IMG/VR virus record: IMGVR_UViG_3300025120_000511
Span: 1 to 24,855 of that record
Direction: 5' to 3' (one strand)
Source of the DNA: a virus
DNA length: 24,855 bases
A model generated the notes under the pieces. It did not search any database, was not told the origin of the DNA, and was given only the letters and a program-made list of their open reading frames with translations. The first letter of the stretch is position 1, and each line of letters starts with the position of its first letter. Made by a program: the position numbers and the translations under genes. Shown piece by piece: positions 15,046 through 23,097 of the stretch.

Positions 15046-15540
15046 TCAATCACTTCTTTGTGCAAAAGGATTTGGTGGGTCACTAAAATCTAAGACTCTC
15101 TCTTTAGCATGTTGCGGAGGGGGTGCTTGTGGCATTGTTCTTCGAGTCATCTGTCTTTGTTGAGCGAACGATGCTGGATTGATTGTACCGCCGGGTGTTG
15201 AAGGTGTGGTAGGTACATCATCACCAAGTTCCGGTAATTTAGTTTCATTCTTTTCTGCATTAGGGTCATTTACATTTCCCATTTGCATACGGGCTTGTTG
15301 GTGTTCTTCTCTCCCTGCTCGCATTCGTGCAATAGGAGTTGAAAATGGTTTACCTGTTTTATCAGTTTCTTTCATCTTCAAAAATTTCCAAGCGTCACCC
15401 ATTGGGATTGCTTTCTTTTTGCTGTCCGGGTCTGCTGTTTTTTCCGGCGACTTAGGCGACTTACCACCAAGTGCAATCACAACAACCATGCCTTTCTTTT
15501 TCTTTTTATCGTCTTCTTTCATATTAAAAACCCCATTCAT
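15046..15540 (-). CDS. Small charged protein carrying a PMGDAWKFLK motif
   Basis: About 164 aa from the ATG at 15540. This start has no clear Shine-Dalgarno, and an in-frame ATG at 15522 (MKEDDKKKKK) with GGGG upstream is an equal candidate. The protein begins with a Lys run, a short hydrophobic stretch MVVVIALGG, then a polar, Pro-, Gln- and Arg-rich body that looks disordered. It contains AIPMGDAWKFLK, which resembles the TGEPM(D/E)xAWSxLLK peptide found twice in the 587-aa protein. It starts 13 nt after the TerL stop. Function unknown. It could be an adaptor or assembly peptide carrier around the packaging motor, inferred from neighbourhood and shared motif only. Confidence 0.75.
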   Translation of the reverse strand: MNGVFNMKEDDKKKKKGMVVVIALGGKSPKSPEKTADPDSKKKAIPMGDAWKFLKMKETDKTGKPFSTPIARMRAGREEHQQARMQMGNVNDPNAEKNETKLPELGDDVPTTPSTPGGTINPASFAQQRQMTRRTMPQAPPPQHAKERVLDFSDPPNPFAQRSD

Positions 15541-15552
15541 CAAATGGAAAAA

Positions 15553-17043
15553 TCATGGAACCAACCATCCATCGCCAGTTCCTTTATTTCGATGTGGCAT
15601 ACCACCGATGTACTCATCGAGTCCCGGTAGTATGTCATCGAGTAGTTGCACTGAACCTTTGAACTCCTTTGTTCCCCAGTTCGCTAAAGCAAGTGCCATT
15701 GCCAAGTCATCGTGAGTACCGACCGATTCAAGTCGCCCATTCTTTTGCATACCGAATCGGTTCAATTCTTCTTCTAATTTGTGAGTGAATGTACGACTTC
15801 GCTCATCACCATACGGTAATTGAATGTGTCCTTGTTCAAAAGCCATAAGCAAAGACATGAACATACTTTCTTTGCGCTGGCGTGTTGTCATAAAAGTACG
15901 AATAGGAATATCGTTTCTCATGTCTTGAAGTTCAGCGGCAAACATTCGCTGGAAGTTGTTTCCTTCAAGTTCAATCAAATCCGGCTGGAAGCGATTGTTA
16001 AGAGTGAGAATGTGTTTTTTCTGTGCCAATCCACCAAGTCCTTTTTCATGAACTATACCGACAATTTGCTTTATGTTTTCACCGGGTGGTGTACGAAGCA
16101 CAAGCATGGCTGTGTAGTCAGCGTTCTTATCCGAAGCAATCGCTGTGTCCCATCCAATGAAGTGCTGTCCGAACACACCAGCGGGATTACCTTCTTCGTC
16201 GTATTCGGTATCAGCCCTGTCAAGTAATACCAGTTCATTGTTGCGAGCCTCATTTAGAATTGTAGCAGGGAACATACTTGCAACATCGTGAATAGGTTCA
16301 CACAAATACTCACGGCTGAATTGGATAGCGGGCATGGACATACGCCGTTGCTCAAGTGCCTCAAGATTCCACCGTTCCGGCCAAAGCGCATTACCTTCCC
16401 CATCAATAGCAGGGTATGTTTCGACACGGAATGTTTCTTTTTGCTCAAGTTCTGCATACAAATCGTTGTACGAAAACGGTGTACCGACCATCATCAAACG
16501 AGAAGAGTGGTGCAGAACAGGCAGAAGAACACCATAGAACCAGTCAGCGGCACGCTGTAGTTCTCCACCAGTAGTACCCCAAAGAATATCGTCGCAAACA
16601 ACTACATCGGGGTGGAAACCACGAGTAGCACCACCAACGGACTTAGCCATCAATCGGCTACCGTTAGTGAACTCGAAGTACGACTTAGCCCACGGTCGGC
16701 CACCTTCGGGCTTGAGGTGTCGAAGAATATCGGATGATTCAATGTTGTTGCGAATAAATCGCATGTGTTCAAGCGTCTGTTCAAGAGAGTGAGAAAAAAT
16801 CATGATGTGTGTACCGGGTTTGAAGGCGGCAATCCAAAGAGCATAGGCCATGAACAAAGTGGATTTACCGTGGTCACGACTTGCTTTAACACAGTAGTAG
16901 CGGTGTTCGTTCAATCCTGTTTCCCAAGACTCGTGGTGATGACTGTAATGAAAGCCCAAAATTTCTGTAAAGAAATACTTGAATGACTTGGCCGACATTT
17001 TGCTATCCATCTCGTGGATAAACGCATTCATGTCCTCTCCCAT
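15553..17043 (-). CDS. terL: Terminase large subunit
   Basis: 496 aa from the ATG at 17043, which has GGTGAT 5 nt upstream. An ATG at 17094 would overlap the previous gene. The N-terminal ATPase has a Walker A variant SRDHGKST (55-62), Walker B 'VVVCDD' (147-152), and a coupling region 'LMMVGTPFSYNDLY'. The C-terminal RNase H-like nuclease shows Asp299 in 'HFIGWDTAIASDKNADYTA', Glu360 in 'DLIELEGNN', and Asp445/Asp446 in 'GTHDDLAMALALANWG', the expected acidic set. It packages viral DNA into the prohead by ATP hydrolysis and cuts it when full, docking on the portal. All key residues are present. Sampled G+C (33 of 60 at 16141-16200) is higher than in the giant gene. Confidence 0.96.
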   Translation of the reverse strand: MGEDMNAFIHEMDSKMSAKSFKYFFTEILGFHYSHHHESWETGLNEHRYYCVKASRDHGKSTLFMAYALWIAAFKPGTHIMIFSHSLEQTLEHMRFIRNNIESSDILRHLKPEGGRPWAKSYFEFTNGSRLMAKSVGGATRGFHPDVVVCDDILWGTTGGELQRAADWFYGVLLPVLHHSSRLMMVGTPFSYNDLYAELEQKETFRVETYPAIDGEGNALWPERWNLEALEQRRMSMPAIQFSREYLCEPIHDVASMFPATILNEARNNELVLLDRADTEYDEEGNPAGVFGQHFIGWDTAIASDKNADYTAMLVLRTPPGENIKQIVGIVHEKGLGGLAQKKHILTLNNRFQPDLIELEGNNFQRMFAAELQDMRNDIPIRTFMTTRQRKESMFMSLLMAFEQGHIQLPYGDERSRTFTHKLEEELNRFGMQKNGRLESVGTHDDLAMALALANWGTKEFKGSVQLLDDILPGLDEYIGGMPHRNKGTGDGWLVP

Positions 17044-17047
17044 TGTA

Positions 17048-18103
17048 TCACCGTGTCTTAATGTACATGAAAGCGGCAAGTTCACCAATTTCATTTGGCG
17101 TCATTTTGTAAAGATTATCGGGTCCGAGTATATCGAACAACATGTCAGTAAATTCACCTGCATTCTTTAGATTGTTTCGGGCCACCCAATCGTGTCCATC
17201 GTAAATAGCATCGAATGGGTCGGTTTGATTGTGAGAACCCGGTGGACTTTCGGGACCATAATGCTGTATATTTTGAACTGTTCCTTCCTGTGTTGCTTGT
17301 GCTTGCATTTCCCTAAAATTAGGTGAACCCGGTGGTCCTCTCCCCGCCGCTTTCATATTTTCAGTTTTTTGGCTTGGAGTAAGGTTTTGTCCGGGTAGTG
17401 CTACATGCGGTACTACTCCTACCGGCGGTACTTGCTGTTGAGTCGTTCCTTGTACTCCTACCGGCGGTACTTGCTGTGCTGGCTGTTGACCAGCCGCCAT
17501 CATCGCTGATTGGTCCATACCAAGTGGGTTTTGATTGTTAAAGGTTGGCCCAGTACCACCCATACCAAAATTACCTACACCCAATGTAGTTGCAGGAGCA
17601 GGAGCCGCAGGAGCAGGAGCCGCAGGAGCAGGTGCAGGAGCAGGAGCCGCAGGAGCAGGTGCAGGAGTAGGATAATTTTGCGGTATAGGAATAGGGTTGC
17701 CCTCCGGTGTAAATTTTTGTTCATGCGCTGGTGGCATAACAGGTGCAGGGTAATTTTGCGGTATCGGTGCTGGTGCTTGTGGTACTGTACCTTGAATTTG
17801 TCCCGCTGTCATTGCTCCTGTTGGGTCAAGTCCTTGATATGTGTACCCTGCTCCAAGTGGAGCGGCTATGTTGCCACCTTGCATTGCATCAGCGGTGCTT
17901 AAAGCAGTAGCCCCTAAAGCCGCACCTTTACCAGCAAGTCCAGCAAGTCCAACCAATCGACCTGTTCTGCTAACTTTGGAACCGGGGGCTTTACCACGAC
18001 CACGAACTGCATTAAACAAATCCATTGCCGAAGGGCCGGAGCCGCCACCCACTGTTTGAAATTGAGTCACATCTGCTTTTACCAAAACTTTGTTGCTCAC
18101 CAT
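17048..18103 (-). CDS. Pro/Ala-rich protein with repeats (351 aa), unknown
   Basis: 351 codons. The ATG at 18103 follows the previous TGA by one base, with GGGG just upstream, and its own TGA lies within the TerL ribosome-binding site. The N-terminus is polar, followed by a Gly/Ala hydrophobic stretch (about residues 48-70, GRLVGLAGLAGKGAALGATA) that could insert in a membrane or pack as a helix. Then comes a long Pro/Ala/Gln low-complexity part with PIPQNYP repeated, many PAPA units, and QQVPPVGV twice. The last 60 residues are folded-looking: 'YDGHDWVARNNLKNAGEFTD' and on. I recognise no family. It sits between the 733-aa protein and TerL, so it may be a virion or packaging-associated factor. 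Confidence 0.8.
   Translation of the reverse strand: MVSNKVLVKADVTQFQTVGGGSGPSAMDLFNAVRGRGKAPGSKVSRTGRLVGLAGLAGKGAALGATALSTADAMQGGNIAAPLGAGYTYQGLDPTGAMTAGQIQGTVPQAPAPIPQNYPAPVMPPAHEQKFTPEGNPIPIPQNYPTPAPAPAAPAPAPAPAAPAPAAPAPATTLGVGNFGMGGTGPTFNNQNPLGMDQSAMMAAGQQPAQQVPPVGVQGTTQQQVPPVGVVPHVALPGQNLTPSQKTENMKAAGRGPPGSPNFREMQAQATQEGTVQNIQHYGPESPPGSHNQTDPFDAIYDGHDWVARNNLKNAGEFTDMLFDILGPDNLYKMTPNEIGELAAFMYIKTR
17414..17477. repeat. Direct 25-bp repeat, two copies
   Basis: TACTCCTACCGGCGGTACTT followed by GCTGT (plus strand) occurs at 17414-17438 and again at 17453-17477, 39 bases apart and so in frame. It encodes the repeated QQVPPVGV peptide of the 351-aa protein. Confidence 0.85.
17591..17670. repeat. 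Tandem GCAGGAGCAGGAGCC-type microsatellite
   Basis: Imperfect tandem units of GCAGGAGCAGGAGCC and GCAGGTGCAGGAGCA (plus strand) span about 80 bases. They encode the PAPAPAA stretch of the 351-aa protein. All units are multiples of three, so length changes stay in frame. Confidence 0.88.
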
Positions 18104-18104
18104 A

Positions 18105-20306
18105 TCACCCCATGTTTGTTTTTATGACTTTGATAATCTTAGCATCAACATTGTAGGACTTAGCGATGTTGTGCCAATCTCCCATTGTTTGATTGATTGT
18201 CACGACCTCACTTGCGGTTAGCCCGACATGTTTCGCCAGTGCGTGTGGATTGTTAAGATTACTGTTAATTTTAATCCCCTCGAATCCGGCTTCTTCTTGT
18301 TGCATTCGCTCTAATGCTTTCATTACTCGGTCCATTACTGGTAAGTGTGCATCTTCGGCTTTCATATATTGTGAAAGCATTTGCTGGCGAGGGTCGGAAA
18401 GAGATTGTTGCGCTCTTGCTTCAATAGGTGTAAGTTCCGGTGATGGTGCTGGTGTCCTTCGACCTACATTACCAGCGGTCATCATTTCACGGAAACGCTG
18501 TGGGTCCATTTGACCAATTTGCGGTCTAAATTGTTGGAACCGTGGGTCGAGAGGCGTAGCCGGTGGGCCTTGTGGTCTTACCGCTACAGGAGAGCGAGGT
18601 GCCGCACCGGAAGGAGGTGGTGAAGAAACCGGAACCTGCGAAAGAGCGGAAGCAGGGGATTCCGGTGCGACTGTATCACCACTTGGGCGAATTGGCATGG
18701 CTGTACTTTCTGCAAAGTCTTCCATAGGGTGTAGGTATGCATCCATGTGAGGGTCGAGTGTGGCATCAACTCCTTCTTCGGGATAATCTGCAAATTGCAT
18801 ACCTCTTGCTGGTTCTGTTTTTATGTCACCAATAGGCATTTTTACTGGCAAACCCTGTGATTCTGCTTGGTGGTCGGCTAATGCTTCGATAATACCACGA
18901 AAACGCTCGACTTGACCCATAAGCCGCTCATCGTATCGTACACCAAATGCGTTTAACTGCTCACTGTCAATTGAATGATTACTCAAATTACTTCGCTTGG
19001 AGTCATCATCACTTAGACCGGACCTGTGAGCGAGTGCCATAAGACGGGCGGCAGTGGTGTCTTTTCCTTTGCTACCACCCCTACCGGGTTTGAAATGACG
19101 ACTTTGTTCATCATAGGACAAACCTTCTTCTCCTTCACCATAGATACCCATGAGGCTATTGAAATGCTTGTTAAAATCACCTTGACCCGGCCTACCAAAC
19201 AAATACATCATTGCTGGTACATTTGCCATATCTTGAATTAAACTTCTTCGTAGTTCACTATCTTGAAGAATGACACGAAGCGGGCGTTGAATCATTTCGG
19301 GACTCGCTAAAGTGCCCACATTGATTGTAGCGGGTACATCGGGAATTGCATCTATGTTGCCCAAAGCGTTTGTAATGGCTCTTTCAGCCATTTGATATAA
19401 TCCATTTTTGTGTTCCCAACTACCTTTTTTTCCGGCTTTTTGTCCACTTGCTTTTGTATTGGGATAAAAGAAAATGTCCGGTAGGTGGTGAGTAGTTGAT
19501 TCAGTGTGTGCCGCAGTTTGTTCACTGAAATAATCATCGGGTGCCCTCGACATGTGTTCTGTGCTTATTTGATTTGGATGTTCTTGATATGAAGCATCGA
19601 CAGCACCTTTAGGTGCTGTTTCACGAGCGTAAATGTAAGGTTTTTTTACAAAAGACAAATCCATTGATGATTCAAATGGAACACCATGTTCTTTTTCAAG
19701 TATTTGACCAAGTTCGTGATTAAAAGGAATAGAATAAGATTCAATAAAACGACCCATTGGAGTGTAATTTTTTTCTCCGGGGTTGAAATTTCTGTTGGTG
19801 TAGGTGGTAATCAAAGAACCATTTTTGGTTTTTGTTGGGCGTTCGGAATGGCCTTCTGTACTGTCACCCGGAGGTAGCATTCCAGCCCTAATTTTTCTCC
19901 ACGCCATGTTGTCAAAAGGTGGTAATGCGTGCATACCGTCATTCTTGTCATCGTCTTTTCCATGCATTGTATGGTTTTGATTAAACAATTGAATTGATTG
20001 GTTAATTAAATCAACAGGATTTGCTTTGATACCATGTTTTTCTAAAAACCACCCTAAGCGTGTAGCCGCCGCATCAATACCATGTTGATAACTGCCCGTT
20101 GGTGTGTTGTAGTGTAGTTCACCGTGTTCACCCGGAGCAAACTCACCTTCAACAATTTGTCCATGAGCATGTGCAAAAGCAGGTACATCCTCTTCTGTAG
20201 GTGGTCGAAACGCTGTTGCCGGTGGGTTGCGAATCATTGCCGCACCCTGTGGGGTAAAATGCTTCATTCCCCATGCTTTAATCAGTGGAAAACGAACAGG
20301 TATCAT
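18105..20306 (-). CDS. Large hypothetical protein of the packaging region (733 aa)
   Basis: 733 codons. The ATG at 20306 overlaps the previous stop as ATGA, with GGGGG about 10 nt upstream. No family recognised. Residues 1-440 look folded and are rich in His, Asn, Pro and aromatic residues (for example 'GIDAAATRLGWFLEKHGIKA', 'PPFDNMAWRKIRAG', 'SLMGIYGEGEEGLSYD'). Residues about 520-620 are Pro/Ser/Ala-rich and likely disordered. The last 90 residues are helical and end in 'HALAKHVGLTASEVVTINQ ... WHNIAKSYNVDAKIIKVIK', which has the look of a helix-turn-helix but lacks a firm match. Composition and length suggest a virion or internal protein like the giant one. This is a context inference. 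Confidence 0.8.
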   Translation of the reverse strand: MIPVRFPLIKAWGMKHFTPQGAAMIRNPPATAFRPPTEEDVPAFAHAHGQIVEGEFAPGEHGELHYNTPTGSYQHGIDAAATRLGWFLEKHGIKANPVDLINQSIQLFNQNHTMHGKDDDKNDGMHALPPFDNMAWRKIRAGMLPPGDSTEGHSERPTKTKNGSLITTYTNRNFNPGEKNYTPMGRFIESYSIPFNHELGQILEKEHGVPFESSMDLSFVKKPYIYARETAPKGAVDASYQEHPNQISTEHMSRAPDDYFSEQTAAHTESTTHHLPDIFFYPNTKASGQKAGKKGSWEHKNGLYQMAERAITNALGNIDAIPDVPATINVGTLASPEMIQRPLRVILQDSELRRSLIQDMANVPAMMYLFGRPGQGDFNKHFNSLMGIYGEGEEGLSYDEQSRHFKPGRGGSKGKDTTAARLMALAHRSGLSDDDSKRSNLSNHSIDSEQLNAFGVRYDERLMGQVERFRGIIEALADHQAESQGLPVKMPIGDIKTEPARGMQFADYPEEGVDATLDPHMDAYLHPMEDFAESTAMPIRPSGDTVAPESPASALSQVPVSSPPPSGAAPRSPVAVRPQGPPATPLDPRFQQFRPQIGQMDPQRFREMMTAGNVGRRTPAPSPELTPIEARAQQSLSDPRQQMLSQYMKAEDAHLPVMDRVMKALERMQQEEAGFEGIKINSNLNNPHALAKHVGLTASEVVTINQTMGDWHNIAKSYNVDAKIIKVIKTNMG

Positions 20307-22066
20307 CCCATGTGCCCCCGCTTTGAAGTAAGATAACCTGCGGGGTCAAGTCCTAAACGACTTGAATTGGTTTCAAGATTTTGAGTAGGACCATCATTCT
20401 TTTCATCTTCATCCTCATTACTATGTACAGGAGATGGATGGTCGGGTACATTACCATCGTAAAAATTAGGTTTCGACTTCTTCATGTTAGCCTTTTTTCT
20501 TTGAAGTTCAATTAGTTGCCTCATCAATTGAAGCATTTCAACACGATTAGCATGTCGATTACTTTTGAGTAAATCACTTTCAGTACGCTCTTCACTCATC
20601 ATCATACTCGATGATTGAGGTGCTGGCATACTTGGAACACTACTCATTGGTGGGGCCATCTGTGGCATAGATGGCATCTGTGGCATAGATGGCATACGAG
20701 GCATACGAGGCATACGAGGTCGGCGTAGGCGTTGAAGTGAAGGTTGTCGCATTTGTCCCGATTGGCCCGGTAGCATTCCAGTCAAGCGACCACCACCAGT
20801 TGGTCCAGCAGTAAACGACCTTGCACTGTGTCGAGAGTGTGGTGAGTAGGTATTACGAACCCCACCGAGAATTTTTTGCGCTTCTTGTTGCCCCATGTAT
20901 TGGCGATACTTCTGCGGGTCTTTACTCATGGGTTGCTTAGTCGCAATACCACGGTGACTCATTTCAACAGACAAGTGAGGCTTCATTAAACCTGTTTTCT
21001 TTCCACCTTTGATACCACGCATGTGCGCTTTGAACCGGCGCATAGTAGCACCCACACCACCGGATTGTCCACCCGGTGGTTTCTTGAATTGTCCAGTTGA
21101 AGGGCGGAACTCTCTTCGCTTTTCACGGCGACGACGAGCCTCTATTGTACCTCGTGTATCACGCTTGAGTAGTGTACTCCAAGCATCTTCCATTGGTTCA
21201 CCTGTCATAACCTGTTGGTCTGCAAAATACTGGCTTGGGTCTGTTGCTTGTAAATTTTGTAGGCTTTGTTGAGCCTCTTTACGAGCATCGTCAAGTTGCG
21301 GCATACGACGAGCCATACGACTCACATTCTGCATATATTGTTGTCTTAATTGTGGGTCATGACTGTCCATTCTTCTTTGCATTTCAACATAATCGGGATT
21401 TTGTCGCCCTTCATGCATTATTTCATGAGCCATGTTTTCTAAGTCTTGACCTTCAAGTTCCGGCATCAACATTCGTGCTGTAGGTACAGCAATGTTTTGT
21501 AGCATTTCTTGTTGCTTTCGGTTTGGTCTTGCCATTTGCTGAATAACACGGTCGAATTGTCTTGCCTCTTGCGTAAGCCCCGATTGAAATAATCTATCTC
21601 GTTCTTGAACTAAGTCTTCAATAGAAGCCTTCAACAACTCACTCCAAGCACTATCCATCGGTTCACCTGTTCTTACGGCTGAATTACCTGTACCCATCGC
21701 TGAACCTGTACCTGTTTTTGCACCAGTGGCTAAGTCGAGTAAATGTCCACGACTACCAGCCGGTCCACCTTGAAGTCCTATCTCACGCTCATCATCACGC
21801 TTGTTACCATCATCAAGACCGGGTTCAGTTTCTAAGCCCGGTCCTTGACCTAACCCTTGTGATGGTTTAATTTTGATGTGTTTAATGTCTTTGGCTTTTT
21901 TCTTTGCCGCTTCTTCTTTGAGTTTTTTTTCTTCTGCCCGCTTTTCGTTGTCTTCGGGTGAAGTGGGGCTGTATTTACCCTCATCCTCATTAGCAGAAGA
22001 ATACATGTGAGATGATTCACTACGAGGCGCATACATGCGTGTGTCCGAACCTCGACCCATAACCAT
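20303..22066 (-). CDS. Hypothetical protein with two TGEPMxxAWSxLLK motifs (587 aa)
   Basis: 587 codons. The ATG at 22066 overlaps the previous stop as TAATG and has GGGGTGG upstream. The N-terminus is charged with a Lys/Glu/Ala helix (about 38-62). TGEPMDSAWSELLK (133-146) and TGEPMEDAWSTLLK (288-301) bracket a helical Gln/Met/Arg-rich block ('DLVQERDRLFQSGLTQEARQ'). After that come a basic region (ARRRREKRREF), a Pro-Met repeat (MPRMPRMPSMPQMPSMPQM), a helix 'NRVEMLQLMRQLIELQRKKA', and a polar end. I recognise no family. The duplicated peptide looks like a docking motif, and a similar one is in the small protein after TerL. It could be an assembly organiser or a virion protein. Confidence 0.8.
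   Translation of the reverse strand: MVMGRGSDTRMYAPRSESSHMYSSANEDEGKYSPTSPEDNEKRAEEKKLKEEAAKKKAKDIKHIKIKPSQGLGQGPGLETEPGLDDGNKRDDEREIGLQGGPAGSRGHLLDLATGAKTGTGSAMGTGNSAVRTGEPMDSAWSELLKASIEDLVQERDRLFQSGLTQEARQFDRVIQQMARPNRKQQEMLQNIAVPTARMLMPELEGQDLENMAHEIMHEGRQNPDYVEMQRRMDSHDPQLRQQYMQNVSRMARRMPQLDDARKEAQQSLQNLQATDPSQYFADQQVMTGEPMEDAWSTLLKRDTRGTIEARRRREKRREFRPSTGQFKKPPGGQSGGVGATMRRFKAHMRGIKGGKKTGLMKPHLSVEMSHRGIATKQPMSKDPQKYRQYMGQQEAQKILGGVRNTYSPHSRHSARSFTAGPTGGGRLTGMLPGQSGQMRQPSLQRLRRPRMPRMPRMPSMPQMPSMPQMAPPMSSVPSMPAPQSSSMMMSEERTESDLLKSNRHANRVEMLQLMRQLIELQRKKANMKKSKPNFYDGNVPDHPSPVHSNEDEDEKNDGPTQNLETNSSRLGLDPAGYLTSKRGHMG
20660..20715. repeat. Short in-frame repeat coding for Met-Pro units
   Basis: ATGGCATCTGTGGCATAG twice and then GGCATACGA three times (plus strand). 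On the minus strand these encode the MPRMPRMPRMPSMPQMPSMPQ segment of the 587-aa protein. Confidence 0.8.
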
Positions 22067-22746
22067 TATTCCACCCCCATGTTTTCTTCAAGTTGTTTTT
22101 TAATACGAGTCCATGTTTCCGGGCTTTCTTTGCTTAATTCAATTGACAGCACATTGATTGTTTGGTTAATTTGCTGTCCATCGCTTTGCGGCCCCCATTG
22201 GTCTTGGAATCGCAGAAGGTCTTTCACCGTTTCTCGCACTTCCTTATGCAATATAACAGCATCCCTTACGAAGCCATCTTCATGCACACTTCCCTCATCA
22301 AGTAATTCGGAAAGTTTGTGATTTAATTTTTGAGCGTTTGAGCGTAGTAGTTCAATTTCTCGACCTGCTGTGAGTGCTACTTCTAACGCCGCTGTTTTTT
22401 GCACCAATGGTTGAAAGTGATTTTTCATATGGCTGTACACTACACTTTCACTTATTTCAAGAGCCGTAGCAATAGCATCAGTAGTTCCTCCATTGTTAAA
22501 ATACTCAAATTCGTATTCGGCTCGATTAGGTGAAGCGCATACAGGGCAAGATGGGTTTGCCGCCATGTGATATTCACCCATGTGATTACGATAGTGGCGG
22601 TCAGCGGTATTGGCTCGCCATCCCATGTTTTTATCCATTTCTTTAGGTGTGATGTGACCTTGTAAGAGTTGTTCTTCTAACTCATTACGGTCTTCGTGAA
22701 TGCACATTCGGCAAGAGCGTTTGACAACTTTATCACCGCCCTCCAT
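22066..22746 (-). CDS. Duplicated zinc/HTH protein, small terminase candidate (226 aa)
   Basis: 226 aa from the ATG at 22746. Upstream extension would only copy the antisense of the divergent gene. Two similar modules follow each other. Module 1 has C12-x2-C15 and H51-x3-H55 ('CRMCIHEDRNELE ... HYRNH'). Module 2 has C67-x2-C70 and H106-x3-H110 ('CPVCASPNRAEYE ... IATALEISESVVYSHMKNH'). The spacing is the same, C-x2-C-x35-H-x3-H, in both. The second contains a helix-turn-helix-like 'TDAIATALEISESVVYSHMK'. The C-terminal 110 residues are helical, probably for oligomerisation. As the first gene of the packaging operon, ahead of TerL and with DNA-binding modules, it is the best small-terminase candidate. 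A transcription regulator is the alternative. No Shine-Dalgarno precedes the ATG, so the mRNA may be leaderless. Confidence 0.82.
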   Translation of the reverse strand: MEGGDKVVKRSCRMCIHEDRNELEEQLLQGHITPKEMDKNMGWRANTADRHYRNHMGEYHMAANPSCPVCASPNRAEYEFEYFNNGGTTDAIATALEISESVVYSHMKNHFQPLVQKTAALEVALTAGREIELLRSNAQKLNHKLSELLDEGSVHEDGFVRDAVILHKEVRETVKDLLRFQDQWGPQSDGQQINQTINVLSIELSKESPETWTRIKKQLEENMGVE

Positions 22747-22806
22747 GACAATGCTACGGGTTGCCTTTAGAAAACTGTTATGGTAAATGTAGTGTTCGCA
22801 AAAAAC
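22747..22806. promoter_or_regulatory. Divergent intergenic region, probable two-way promoter
   Basis: These 60 bases separate two outward-facing genes, and neither start has a Shine-Dalgarno upstream. That would fit leaderless transcripts. A/T-rich stretches lie at a TATA-like distance: TTTTCTAAA about 20-28 nt ahead of the minus-strand ATG, and TTATGGTAAA about 20-29 nt ahead of the plus-strand ATG. Both are weak matches to an archaeal TATA box, and no bacterial -35/-10 pair is clear. Confidence 0.35.
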
Positions 22807-23097
22807 ATGTGGAGGGTAAAAAGAGTAGCAGGTGTGCCACTCAACAAAGAAAGTATTCGTAGCCTTACACAAGCCGCTAAAGATGTTGTAAAGGGTGATT
22901 ACGCACCTACAAATTTAGTAAATGAAAGGCTTCGTATTTGCGGTACTTGCCCTCATGGTGGTACAAAGTGTTTTCTTTGTGGTTGTTTTTTAAAGTCTAA
23001 AACAGCATTGCTTAATTCGCAATGCCCAATACACAAATGGCCGTCAGCGAGTGATGCGGGAATAAACACCAGTAAGCATGAGGAAACTACCAAATAA
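22807..23097 (+). CDS. Small Cys-rich zinc-binding protein, only plus-strand gene (96 aa)
   Basis: 96 aa from an ATG at 22807 (MWRVKRVAGVPL). An upstream in-frame ATG at 22780 exists, but the extra residues look spurious. The core is 'ERLRICGTCPHGGTKCFLCG' with Cys45, Cys48, Cys55, Cys58, Cys60 and Cys73, then 'CPIHKW'. This pattern (R-L-x-I-C-x2-C, C-x2-C-G-C-F-L, K-T, C-P-x2-K-W) is common in small proteins of marine tailed phages and usually binds zinc. Its function in those phages is not settled. It diverges from the small-terminase candidate and its last 54 bases overlap the membrane protein gene tail to tail. Confidence 0.82.
   Translation: MWRVKRVAGVPLNKESIRSLTQAAKDVVKGDYAPTNLVNERLRICGTCPHGGTKCFLCGCFLKSKTALLNSQCPIHKWPSASDAGINTSKHEETTK

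Noticed and set aside
15179-15715. 178-codon open frame on the plus strand
   Set aside because: It lies antisense to TerL and its neighbour, has no ribosome-binding site, and is Ser/Pro/Phe-rich as expected for the complement of these genes.
17510-17902. Plus-strand Arg/Ser-rich frame
   Set aside because: It mirrors the Pro/Ala repeat of the 351-aa gene and has no independent support.
22747-22872. Longer start (42 extra codons) for the zinc/HTH protein
   Set aside because: The added residues are the antisense of the divergent Cys-rich gene and show no domain. The ATG at 22746 is directly followed by the first zinc module.
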